NCBI RefSeq assembly: GCF_000250985.1
Contig: NW_013524646.1
Location: forward strand, 655,913 to 719,912
Reading direction: 5' to 3'
DNA from: Nematocida parisii ERTm1
Taxonomy: Eukaryota > Microsporidia
DNA length: 64,000 nt
Below, in pieces: positions 8,895 through 17,731 of the stretch. A model generated the notes under the pieces. That model had not been told where the DNA came from, ran no database searches, and saw only the letters and a list, made by a program, of their open reading frames with translations. The translations under genes and the position numbers were made by a program. Position 1 is the first letter of the stretch; each line of letters starts with the position of its first letter.

Positions 8895-9830
8895 ATGGTT
8901 ATAGGTGTAATAGTCAAATTAGAGTTTTTATCTAAAAGGGTGGTGAATTGCAATGTCATAAGTACTACAACAGCATTGCTACAGAACAACAAAAAGGTCT
9001 GGTATGTTACATTTACTGTTTCATCTAATTCAGCACAAAAAGAAAAAGATCTATTTTCTTCCATATCTATAGGGCATGCAGTGAGTGTAAATGGGCATGC
9101 AAAAACATCCCGAGCCGAGCACATATTTGCACGAGTTAATAATATAAAAATATTGGATAGGTACTCACTGCTTCCCTCGATATTTTTTCCCAGTATTAGC
9201 AGGCCATGGTCTCGTGAACTAATCCAAAAACGGCCGGATGAGGCAGTGCCTGCGATGGTTCTTGTTGCAAAGCTAGTCTGCAAGAAGTATAAGTGCCTAG
9301 TACACTGTGTAGATTCTTCAAACCAATACTTTAAGCTGACTCTTCAGACCGACAAGCATATTATAGAGCACAGAGACATTCTTTTACTAACAAACGTGCT
9401 TATAGACCTGTCTAAAAAAGAGGTATGCACCCAAAGCACTTCAACCATAGAAATAAACCCAACAATGACTCTCAAGGCAATTGCTCAGCTACAGAGCAAT
9501 CTAAGAATGAGAAAGCAAACCATTCAAACAGTAAAAGAAATAGATACCCTAAAGAAAGATACATCTATCCTACTGGAAGGAAGAGTGTTCAGTATATGTG
9601 AGGAGAAAAGAAGTGTGTGCATTTCAAATGCAGAGGGTGGGGTTTCTGTGAAATTAGAAGCAGCGCCATTCCAGCGGTTTATGTCAAAGCTGATGAGCTT
9701 TAATCGGTTCTCATCTATAAAAGAACTTCATGCCTCTCTCGCATTCTGTAAAGTATCCCTGACTGCGGATGTTCTAATCCTGAATAGTGCTGCTTCTATC
9801 CAGAATGTAGACGTTAATCCATCTTTCTAG
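8895..9830 (+). CDS. Possible multi-OB-fold nucleic-acid-binding protein
   Basis: 311 aa from the first ATG (MVIGVIVKLEFLSK), 42 bp after the RFX gene. The N-terminal 90 residues show an OB-fold-like strand pattern (GVIVKLEFL, KVWYVTFTV, GHAVSVNGHA, HIFARVNNIKIL). A second beta-rich unit is around residues 120-180 and a third around 225-270 (SILLEGRVFSICEEKRSVCIS). There is no signal peptide or membrane segment. RPA-like or telomere-associated proteins look like this, but no diagnostic residues can be checked by eye, so I give no name. Confidence 0.85.
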   Translation: MVIGVIVKLEFLSKRVVNCNVISTTTALLQNNKKVWYVTFTVSSNSAQKEKDLFSSISIGHAVSVNGHAKTSRAEHIFARVNNIKILDRYSLLPSIFFPSISRPWSRELIQKRPDEAVPAMVLVAKLVCKKYKCLVHCVDSSNQYFKLTLQTDKHIIEHRDILLLTNVLIDLSKKEVCTQSTSTIEINPTMTLKAIAQLQSNLRMRKQTIQTVKEIDTLKKDTSILLEGRVFSICEEKRSVCISNAEGGVSVKLEAAPFQRFMSKLMSFNRFSSIKELHASLAFCKVSLTADVLILNSAASIQNVDVNPSF

Positions 9831-10192
9831 TGGATAGAGAAGAATTTTCTCATTTTATGTTTACATAATAAACACACTGTGAGATGAGTTTATTTTTAGA
9901 AGATTTCTATTTTTTAAAATATTTCGTGTGTAAGTAGAAGTGTCTATTTTCATTTTAAAAGGAAAGCATACTGTTTATTTTCTTATAGAACAAAAATGAA
10001 GGATTTTATTTTTGTATCTTCAGCCAATTCTAGGGCAATTTAATAGGATTTGAGTAAACTTGGGGTTATTTTGGTCTTATGGCGGTGAGAAAAGCACATT
10101 GGGCCATTAGAAGACTCGAAATTTTATATGATTCGATATATATGCCACAACATGAAACAGTGTTTATATTTACCATAGAGATATGAAAAATA
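9831..10192. other. Spacer, 362 bp
   Basis: Spacer between two same-strand genes. It is AT-rich with scattered short T and A runs and no credible reading frame, RNA gene or strong hairpin. It presumably holds the promoter of the secreted protein at 10193. Confidence 0.7.
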
Positions 10193-12235
10193 ATGAAAAG
10201 AGCCACAATTGCGATACTCGCGCTAAGCCTGCTGCATGCTAAAAGAGACAGCACGGTTCGAAAACACCCAGCACAGCTTCTGGTTGAAAATATTAGAAAT
10301 ACTGCAAAATGGTTTGGTGCACAGCTTAAACAAAACAGCCACCTATACCAAGATGATGATGAAGCCTCTTCAGAGAGGGAGGCCATTTCCAGAAGAGAAG
10401 CCGGCCCTCGGTGCTCGCCCGAAAATGTTATTAGAAAACTTCAGGACCATATTAAGAACAACGGCACACTAAATAACATTCATAATTCTAACGACAGATG
10501 CATAAATAGCTACTTTGGAGAAAGAGAGAGCTTTAGACCGCATGACACACACCATCATAATAAAGATACGTATGAGCCTGGGTATAATCCAAAAAAAGAT
10601 GATGAGCCGGAGCTAATTTGTGAATATCCTTCTAAGAGGATGCCAGACGGCAAGTGTGTTCCATTGGCCGACAGCCCTAAAACCAACAGCGGCACATACC
10701 GGCCGCCGTATGACTACAGTGCACCCCCCACGATCTCATACAGTATGCGCAGTATATTACAGAAAGGAGCTGAAATGTATAAGAATGTTGCAGAGAGTCC
10801 TTTAGCGAATGCAATATCAAATTCCTATCTAGAAAACAATAATAGGCCGCCGAATGAATACAGCTCTGGATATCCATCGCATGATAACGGTTATAACAAC
10901 TCCAACAACTGGAACAGCTCAAATAGCTGGAATAATACACCTCCACATGAAGACTACTCAACTTCACCAGGAACCACTATTCTTCCAATGTACTGCTCTC
11001 TTTCTTCTAATAAGATAGTTCCCTACATTATTTCTTATGGCCCTCCCGATAAAAGTAAGAAGCGAATGTTTGTCAACTTTCCAACATCAGAAACACTTCG
11101 TGATGAAAACAACAGTGGAAGTCCACTAAAAAAGCTAAATGTAACAGATACAGTTTTAACAAGCCCACTTACCTTGGCATCTCTCACAGATATAGCATCA
11201 AAAATTCAAATGGAAACTTCTTCAAGCAAAATTATTCACATAACAATCAATGACACTCCAATTATTCGGGTAAGCCAGGAGCACCTGCTCCATCCCATGT
11301 GCACAGATGGCACTTTATGCCTATTGGAAAGCAAATGCATGTCTACATCAGACACCACCTGCGAGAACTACAAAGTATGCGCTCCTCCTACGATTCAAGG
11401 CTTTATTAAATCCATACCGGTAAATTACAAAAATGAAAAGACTTCTATGGTAGTGTATAGTGCTCTAAAAAAAGAATTTAGCATAGAGCGACTATTCATT
11501 GAAAACCAGCAGATCCATCCACATAATATAGAATATATAAGCATAGAAGCGAATCTTCTGGAGAATTCGCCTGTTTCCGCTGAAGTAGTTAAAAAAATAC
11601 AGAGTGCAATTCTGGAATCACGACAGCACACTCCTGGCTCAGCAAGGCCTGGCCGTGCCTCCTTCCTTATTGAATCAAATAACTCCCGTGGTTTTATTAT
11701 ATTTCTGCTAATAAAACAGATTTTAGAAGACAACGAACACCATGCCATTACAGAGACCATAAAGGCCCAGATGCGGAATGTATATATGCAAATATTCAAA
11801 AATGAAATACAGTCAGATTTAGCAGCAAGCACTGTAACAAAGGACATAGATGCCCTTGTGACTGTACTAAATGAATCTACCTCATCCATCGGAAACCATT
11901 TCGCCAACCAAGGATCAGCACAGCCTTATCCGTATACACAAAACAACAGCTATCCAGGAAGCTATCCACAGCAGAATAATATGCCGCCATACAGTAATGG
12001 GTATCCAAATAACTACCCGAATCCAAATGCACAAAGTACAGGTAACAGTGGATACAATCCATCTGGCCCATATAACAACCCGCCCACAGGAAATCAAATG
12101 CCTAACGGAAGCTACCCTGCTAACTATCAAAGAAACAATCATCCTAACAACTATGGGTATAACCCAAATAATATGAATCAGCCTAATCAAAATTATCCAG
12201 ATAACTATAGACAAAATAACAATTACAATAGATAG
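10193..12235 (+). CDS. Secreted Asn/Tyr/Pro-rich protein, lineage-specific
   Basis: 680 aa. Residues 1-16 (MKRATIAILALSLLHA) are a convincing cleavable signal peptide. Residues 200-260 and about 575-680 are low-complexity Asn/Tyr/Pro/Gly (NNYPNPNAQ, NYGYNPNNMNQ). The centre (about 265-560) looks folded, with a cysteine cluster around 364-395 (C-x5-C-x6-C-x7-C-x5-C) and helical segments. Secretion plus Tyr/Asn/Pro-rich tails would suit a spore-coat or polar-tube associated protein or an exported effector, but there is no recognisable domain and this is inference. The last 100 codons are made of near-repeats at DNA level. Confidence 0.88.
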   Translation: MKRATIAILALSLLHAKRDSTVRKHPAQLLVENIRNTAKWFGAQLKQNSHLYQDDDEASSEREAISRREAGPRCSPENVIRKLQDHIKNNGTLNNIHNSNDRCINSYFGERESFRPHDTHHHNKDTYEPGYNPKKDDEPELICEYPSKRMPDGKCVPLADSPKTNSGTYRPPYDYSAPPTISYSMRSILQKGAEMYKNVAESPLANAISNSYLENNNRPPNEYSSGYPSHDNGYNNSNNWNSSNSWNNTPPHEDYSTSPGTTILPMYCSLSSNKIVPYIISYGPPDKSKKRMFVNFPTSETLRDENNSGSPLKKLNVTDTVLTSPLTLASLTDIASKIQMETSSSKIIHITINDTPIIRVSQEHLLHPMCTDGTLCLLESKCMSTSDTTCENYKVCAPPTIQGFIKSIPVNYKNEKTSMVVYSALKKEFSIERLFIENQQIHPHNIEYISIEANLLENSPVSAEVVKKIQSAILESRQHTPGSARPGRASFLIESNNSRGFIIFLLIKQILEDNEHHAITETIKAQMRNVYMQIFKNEIQSDLAASTVTKDIDALVTVLNESTSSIGNHFANQGSAQPYPYTQNNSYPGSYPQQNNMPPYSNGYPNNYPNPNAQSTGNSGYNPSGPYNNPPTGNQMPNGSYPANYQRNNHPNNYGYNPNNMNQPNQNYPDNYRQNNNYNR

Positions 12236-12856
12236 ATCTAGCCTGAAATGCCATTACATTATTAACACAGACTCATTCAGTGATTTTTCAAGCCTCATCT
12301 ATTTTGTATGAACTCCTACTAATACTGTCTATCTTTATTCTGAACAGAACTCTTATTCTTCACTGTCACTATATGCTAATAAAAATATTTATATGATTCT
12401 AAATATCCCATAGAATAGACAAGCACATAGCCCAGACATACTATTATTTCCTCTGGTTATACTATATTCTGAGTTAACGGCATGACATACCCCGAAATTC
12501 TGTGTGTATTATTGATTTAATTATAATTTGTATTAAAATAAACCCGTACATTTTATTATTATTCCAGGTACTTTTTGTCTTATTAAGTGTAAATATTCAA
12601 TCACGCCTACACCATAAAATACATGTAGGATATTCTTATTTACTGAATTAGTAGAATATGCATCTTATGGTGTATACAGCTTGAATAGAAATTGCTTATT
12701 TTATGTCTAATGTAAATGGTAAAATATACTTTATTATAAAGTGGCAACCACATGCTTATATCTTTATTTTTCTTAATCACATACTGGTGTATCAACAGTG
12801 GGCACATGCATTTTATTTTAAGTGCTGGTGTTTTAATTTATCGTATACAATTTGGG
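12236..12856. other. Convergent spacer, 621 bp, with nested hairpin
   Basis: Lies between the 3' ends of the secreted-protein gene and Swd2. AT-rich, no credible gene. It contains the nested inverted repeat described at 12608-12674. Confidence 0.65.
12608..12674. repeat. Nested inverted repeat (hairpin candidate)
   Basis: Outer arms TACACCATAA (12608-12617) and TTATGGTGTA (12665-12674) are a perfect 10-bp pair. Inside, ATATTCT (12630-12636) pairs with AGAATAT (12653-12659). A competing arm, CCTACA/TGTAGG, spans 12606-12629. It could be an RNA element or a 3'-end structure between convergent genes. Confidence 0.5.
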
Positions 12857-13744
12857 CTAAGTTGAGTTCTGTAGGAAGGACAGTTGGCCGTGTATAACAG
12901 CCACTTGTTCAAAGCACGGATTATAGTGGAGAGCACTGATAGAGCACTCCCCACCATCAAACGAGATCGGCGCACTGTTTGTTTCTGGGATTGTGGCCAT
13001 TGAAATTTCTTTTGACCCTGTTGTGTATATAAAAGATCTACTGTCCTGGGTGAAGCACCCAGCAGTGCTGTTTTCACTTGGAAGGTGCATAGTTATATCT
13101 CCACTCAGTCCATCTGCAATGCTGAAGCCATCCTCTCTAATCAGAGCAAACCCAAACCCATCAGGAGAAAAGCAGACGTCTGTGCAGCCCTCTATTTCTA
13201 TATTCTTTGTTTTGTACGGTCCTGCCATATACGATCGCACGTCAAATAGACGCATTTCTTTCATCTCCTCAAATAGTGCCATAAATATTCTTCCATCTGG
13301 TGAATATTTAATCAGTGGGCGACCTTGCACGGGTATTTTTGCGTGCGGGTTCTTCTCCCGAATATCCCAAATATACGCCTCATTCTCTGCTACAGATATT
13401 GTGTTTTTGAACATGAATGATGTTGAAATGCTATATATTCTTGAAGAGTGCCCTGAAAAAAGAGATATATATTCCTGTTTTTCTAAATTCAGCACACTTA
13501 AGTCACTCTCTGTAGTATGTACTAATAGAGATGAGCTTATAAAGTCAACTAAGAAGGACCCTTGATTCATTGTGGGCACGGGCGAGTGCCTTTTATTCTT
13601 AACTGCATCATGAAATACAAGATACCCTGAGTCCAGTGCGCATGCAATTATTTCTCCATTTGGTGAATAGGAAGAATCCTGAATTATTCCATCCATCCTT
13701 TCAGTTAAGTACGCGTTGAGCTCTGGGCCGGCTGCACTGTGCAT
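12857..13744 (-). CDS. SWD2: WD40 protein Swd2/WDR82
   Basis: 295 aa, about six to seven WD blades. Diagnostic segments match the Swd2/WDR82 family: FSGHSSRIYSISTS...YIWDIREKNPHAKIPVQGRPLIKYSPDGRIF, then LFDVRSYMAGPYKTKNIE, the counterpart of LYDLRSFDKGPF. Swd2 is shared between the COMPASS histone H3K4 methyltransferase and the cleavage/polyadenylation factor. Length is close to relatives (about 313-329 aa). Its ATG is only 27 bp from the divergent Cbf5 ATG. Confidence 0.85.
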   Translation of the reverse strand: MHSAAGPELNAYLTERMDGIIQDSSYSPNGEIIACALDSGYLVFHDAVKNKRHSPVPTMNQGSFLVDFISSSLLVHTTESDLSVLNLEKQEYISLFSGHSSRIYSISTSFMFKNTISVAENEAYIWDIREKNPHAKIPVQGRPLIKYSPDGRIFMALFEEMKEMRLFDVRSYMAGPYKTKNIEIEGCTDVCFSPDGFGFALIREDGFSIADGLSGDITMHLPSENSTAGCFTQDSRSFIYTTGSKEISMATIPETNSAPISFDGGECSISALHYNPCFEQVAVIHGQLSFLQNST

Positions 13745-13771
13745 ATTACTGCGTACGAAATTTTTTTATAT
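13745..13771. promoter_or_regulatory. 27-bp divergent spacer (Swd2/Cbf5)
   Basis: All of the DNA between the two start codons. It holds a T7 run followed by TATAT. Both promoters must either share this spacer or extend into the opposing coding regions. Confidence 0.5.
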
Positions 13772-15040
13772 ATGAAGCAAATTAATTACGCAACGGATAA
13801 AGGAGTAGAAATAGACTCTCCGATGACAATTAAAGCAAAGCATGCACTAATGAATAACACCGGAGAAAAGCTAACTCACTCAGGAGACTGGCCATTACTG
13901 CTGAAGGGAATGGAGGACATGAACATTAAGTCTTTGAAGTACACTCCAACTTCTTATGGATACTGCCCGCTGGAAAGACCACTGGACATATATCTGGAGT
14001 ATGGTGTGATAAACCTGGACAAGCCATGCAACCCATCCTCCCACGAAATTGTATCGTGGATCAAGAGTATTCTTCGGTGCGAGCGAACTGGTCACTCTGG
14101 AACACTTGACCCCATGGTTTCTGGGTGTCTGCCTGTATGTCTGAACAAGGCAACGCGTATAGCCAAGTGCCAGCAGGATGCAGGAAAAGAATATGTGGGA
14201 GTGGTCAAATTTGATGAAGGAGTATCAAAAGAGAAATTTATAGAGGCCTTAAATCTTTTTGTTGGGCCATTATTGCAGAGACCGCCTGAGCAGTGTGCTG
14301 TGAAGAGAAATCTTAGAATTAGAAAAGTAAACCAGGTAGAATATCTGGACTTTGATGAAGAGAAGCAGCTGGGGCTATTCAGAGTAGACTGTGAGGCAGG
14401 AACGTACATAAGATCATTATGTACTCACTTGGGCCTTTATCTTGGTGTAAAGTCTGAGATGGTAGACTTAAGAAGAACACGAAGTGGAGCAGTGAGCGAA
14501 GACAATCTAGTTACAATGCACGATGTACTCGATGCAATGTACTTGCACCAGAAGACAATGGACCAGTCATACTTGCGTGCTGTAGTGCAGCCTCTTGAGA
14601 GTCTTCTTGTTGGGTATCCAAGAGTAATCATAAAGGATAGTTGTATTAACGCTATCTGCTATGGTGGACAGCTTACTGCTAAAGGTGTTCTTAGATACGG
14701 CGACTTCAATCACAAAGACACAATTGTGCTTGTGTCCCCGAAGGGAGAGGCAGTGGCTCTGGCAGTTGCCCTTGTCACATCACCGCAGCTGAGTATGATG
14801 GAGCACGGAGTTGTCTGCAGAACCAAGAGAGTTATTATGAATAAAGACACATACCAGAGACAGTGGAAGCTTGGGCCACAGGCACACACCAAAGACAGCG
14901 AAGAAAACAAGGCAAATACTGCACCAGAAGTGAACAAGCCGCAGGAAATGCAAGACAGAGAGACAAAAACTCCTGAAAAGAGAAAGCCCCAGCAAGAAGA
15001 CAAGTCCTTTCTTAAAAAAAGCAAAAAAGAGTTTTCCTAG
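13772..15040 (+). CDS. CBF5: Dyskerin/Cbf5 rRNA pseudouridine synthase
   Basis: 422 aa from the first ATG (MKQINYATDKG). The dyskerin N-terminus is followed by the TruB catalytic domain: YGVINLDKPCNPSSHE, then GHSGTLDP with catalytic Asp about 113, VCLNKATRIAKCQQDAGKEYVG, and the GTYIRSLCTHLG motif. A PUA domain follows (PRVIIKDSCINAICYGGQLTAKGV...). The tail (about 380-422) is Lys/Glu-rich, like yeast Cbf5. It is the catalytic subunit of box H/ACA RNPs in the nucleolus. It shares a 27-bp upstream spacer with Swd2. Confidence 0.97.
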   Translation: MKQINYATDKGVEIDSPMTIKAKHALMNNTGEKLTHSGDWPLLLKGMEDMNIKSLKYTPTSYGYCPLERPLDIYLEYGVINLDKPCNPSSHEIVSWIKSILRCERTGHSGTLDPMVSGCLPVCLNKATRIAKCQQDAGKEYVGVVKFDEGVSKEKFIEALNLFVGPLLQRPPEQCAVKRNLRIRKVNQVEYLDFDEEKQLGLFRVDCEAGTYIRSLCTHLGLYLGVKSEMVDLRRTRSGAVSEDNLVTMHDVLDAMYLHQKTMDQSYLRAVVQPLESLLVGYPRVIIKDSCINAICYGGQLTAKGVLRYGDFNHKDTIVLVSPKGEAVALAVALVTSPQLSMMEHGVVCRTKRVIMNKDTYQRQWKLGPQAHTKDSEENKANTAPEVNKPQEMQDRETKTPEKRKPQQEDKSFLKKSKKEFS

Positions 15041-15145
15041 TCACACCTGATCTATTGCCACACTTAGTAATAAATAAAACAATTTATTGGATAGAAGTGC
15101 TTTTATTACACCCACCCATATAAACGGCAATTATTTTTTTAGTGC

Positions 15146-15967
15146 ATGTTCGAACTAAAAATAGGGAAGAGCAGCTCTGAGCAGAAAGAAGAAAAGCCAA
15201 ACGATGGTCAGTGCACCTTTTTAATCTTCAAAAGACTTCTAGAAGGTCTGCATGAAATTGTCAAGCAGCTGGAAATGAAAGTGACAAACGAGGGAATATA
15301 CATACAGGCAATGGACAGCATGCAGGTAAGTATGGTTGACATTTTCTTGAAGAGCACTGCATTTGAAAGCTTCCGGTGCGACAGAAATCTGACTCTTGGT
15401 ATACCTCTTCAGTTTATTCTGAAAGTGTTCAGAAGTCTTCCTGTAGAGGATAATCTGTCTGTTCTTCTGTCTGCAAATGATGATGCAACAAATCTTGATA
15501 TTGTCTGTGAGGATGGTGGAAAGAAGTACAGCTCACACTTAAAATTAATTGATATAGGGTGCGAAGAGTACACCTTCCCATGCGTAGACTACACGGCTAC
15601 TATAACCTTTATATCAGCAGAATTCCAAAGGGTTGTGAAAACACTCGGAGCTTTTGGGGAAGTTCTCAGAATAACTGCAAATGATAAAGGGTTTGTGTTC
15701 GAGCAGCGTTCAGAGGTCGGAAATAGTGAAGTCTCTTTTATGATAAGGGAAGAGGCCGAAAACACAGAGAACAAAGACTTTGATGTCGAAATTAAAGGGG
15801 GAGTTGAACTCGCCATACCATACAAATACATTTCTTTGTTCAGTAAGTTTGGAACTCTTGGTGCAAAAATCACCATGAGTATAGCAGAGGACATGCCAGT
15901 GTATATCACATCTGTCATGAACGCTGGTTATCTTAGATACTACATTGCCCCAAGAGACGACGAATAA
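15146..15967 (+). CDS. POL30: PCNA sliding clamp
   Basis: 273 aa, slightly longer than the usual 258-261 because of about 12 extra polar residues after the first strand (GKSSSEQKEEKPNDGQ). Typical PCNA segments: GIYIQAMDSMQVSMVDIFLKS, RNLTLGIPLQFILKVFRS, and the C-terminal IPYKYISLFSKFGTLGAKITMSI...LRYYIAPRDDE. It forms the homotrimeric ring that tethers DNA polymerases and repair enzymes. The stop codon TAA is inside AATAAA (15963-15968). It is convergent with Pot1, 36 bp apart. Confidence 0.97.
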   Translation: MFELKIGKSSSEQKEEKPNDGQCTFLIFKRLLEGLHEIVKQLEMKVTNEGIYIQAMDSMQVSMVDIFLKSTAFESFRCDRNLTLGIPLQFILKVFRSLPVEDNLSVLLSANDDATNLDIVCEDGGKKYSSHLKLIDIGCEEYTFPCVDYTATITFISAEFQRVVKTLGAFGEVLRITANDKGFVFEQRSEVGNSEVSFMIREEAENTENKDFDVEIKGGVELAIPYKYISLFSKFGTLGAKITMSIAEDMPVYITSVMNAGYLRYYIAPRDDE

Positions 15968-16003
15968 ATCATATTATTTCAAAGTAGCGGTCATTAGTAT
16001 ACT

Positions 16004-17542
16004 TTATTCTATATATTTATATAAAAACACATGCAGCGTGTAGTTTCTTGTTGCCAGGCACATAATAAATCCTGCAATATTATCTGCATCGGTGCGTATT
16101 CTATTGCACATATGAAAAATAACAGGAATGTCCATATAAAAAGCCGCATGCTGCACCTGAATCTTTTCTGGAGTGTGTGGGCCTGTGTCCATTATAGAAA
16201 GGGCTTCTTTATCAAATGTTACAGCTTCTGTGGATCTATTCGTATAATACGGCTTAATGGGAAGCTGTATAATCTCATCATACAGCTGATCAGTCTCTTT
16301 AAATGAAACAAGATATTCAGAGCCTTTTATAAGCTGCTCAAGTGTATAATCACTAGAGCATGGCACAGCAATCTCATTGTATGGGCCAAGATTATGTGCA
16401 GATGTATCTGGCTGTATGCTTTCTTCTGTTTGTTTATCTTCCTCTGCACTGCAATTATTATCCGCAGAGAATAAATCCTCATGATCCTCCATACTCTTTT
16501 CAAAACTGCTCTTACTCTCTTCTAAATTTTTTGAACTTATTTCTTCGTCTGCATTCTTTTTCTGTATGGTGCTTCTCTGTGCATCTTCTGATACATTCTC
16601 TAATTTCAGGCTATGGTTTGAAATATCTTCATTTTCTACAAAACTCGGAGGCTCGACTGAGGAGTCATTTAATGGACCCGATTTTTTACTTTTATTTTCA
16701 AGTACATCAGGTACATTCCGTGAATTTTCTTTTCTCGCGCATTTATTGATTTTTTTTACTAACTCCCTTAGAAACCCCTTACTTCTCAGTGTTTTAAATG
16801 CAGATAATAGCATTTCAACCTCTTTTGGTATATTGTACGTCCATATAAAGGGTGTTCTTTTGCTTATATCCGCAAGGATTGTGGCACAGTCTACCTTCTT
16901 TATTTTTATGTTATGCACACATACATACCTGTTCTTCTTTGGAATTTCATTTAACTCTCTCTCCCACACACGAACGCGAAGGTCTTTATGCGTACTGGGA
17001 TCACACATTATCATAGTGTGCCAGTTATGTGTTGTCGAAATATCTTTTATGTACCCGTACACACTAACCACCGCATTCTCCTTAGAGGCGCTGGATATCA
17101 CACTCGGCCCAGCTGGTATTATATTTATAAAGTGCTTTCTAATACTGTCAATAATTACACGGTCTCCTTTTTCCTCTGCGTACTTGCCTTCTATACAGGA
17201 GAAGTATGGCAGCGCACTTCCCTTTTCCTTATTCACCTCAAAGAAAAAGCATCCGCACTTCCTATCCACCAGGCGCCGAGTTCCGCTCTCAGTGGTCTTT
17301 ACATTCAGCCGAGTAATCTTAATAACCGCCTGGTTCTCCATTATGTACTTTGGAAAACTCTCTGGGCTAGCCAGGAATAGAAGAACTGGAATAGCCTCAG
17401 AGCTAAGCTCATCTTTAATGTGCAGAACCATATGATAGTCCGACCCTGTTGTTTTCTTTGGTGGGGTATATGCTTCTATCAACCCAAACACTGAAGCATT
17501 TGCACCTGGCTGTATATCTTTAATGTACGTTCTGGTGTCCAT
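16004..17542 (-). CDS. POT1: Pot1/TEBP-alpha-like telomere end-binding protein
   Basis: 512 aa. Residues about 4-120 match the Pot1 first OB fold (Telo_bind): TYIKDIQPGANASVFGLIEAYTPPKK...GSDYHMVLHIKDE...IPVLLFLASPESFPKY...NQAVIKITRLNVKT. A second OB-like region spans about 135-240. A Ser/Glu/Asp-rich linker (about 275-390) precedes a short ordered C-terminal part. Pot1 binds the 3' single-strand telomere overhang with sequence specificity. The window shows no telomeric repeat array, so the DNA target cannot be read here. Confidence 0.85.
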   Translation of the reverse strand: MDTRTYIKDIQPGANASVFGLIEAYTPPKKTTGSDYHMVLHIKDELSSEAIPVLLFLASPESFPKYIMENQAVIKITRLNVKTTESGTRRLVDRKCGCFFFEVNKEKGSALPYFSCIEGKYAEEKGDRVIIDSIRKHFINIIPAGPSVISSASKENAVVSVYGYIKDISTTHNWHTMIMCDPSTHKDLRVRVWERELNEIPKKNRYVCVHNIKIKKVDCATILADISKRTPFIWTYNIPKEVEMLLSAFKTLRSKGFLRELVKKINKCARKENSRNVPDVLENKSKKSGPLNDSSVEPPSFVENEDISNHSLKLENVSEDAQRSTIQKKNADEEISSKNLEESKSSFEKSMEDHEDLFSADNNCSAEEDKQTEESIQPDTSAHNLGPYNEIAVPCSSDYTLEQLIKGSEYLVSFKETDQLYDEIIQLPIKPYYTNRSTEAVTFDKEALSIMDTGPHTPEKIQVQHAAFYMDIPVIFHMCNRIRTDADNIAGFIMCLATRNYTLHVFLYKYIE

Positions 17543-17731
17543 ACAGTTTTATATTTTATTTTTCTTCAGAATTTCATTATTTATAATATGCAGAAAGCTT
17601 AAAATATAAATAGCCAGAAAATCAATCGACCAGATGATACTGCAAAAATGAAATATTTCCCTATTCTGTTTTTAAAGATAAAATTGATATTTATTTAAAC
17701 TATAAATAAGGATTAATTTCATTTCCAATAA

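Noticed and set aside
16566-17435. 289-codon plus-strand frame
   Set aside because: Antisense to Pot1, which has a recognisable domain; composition is that of a complementary frame.
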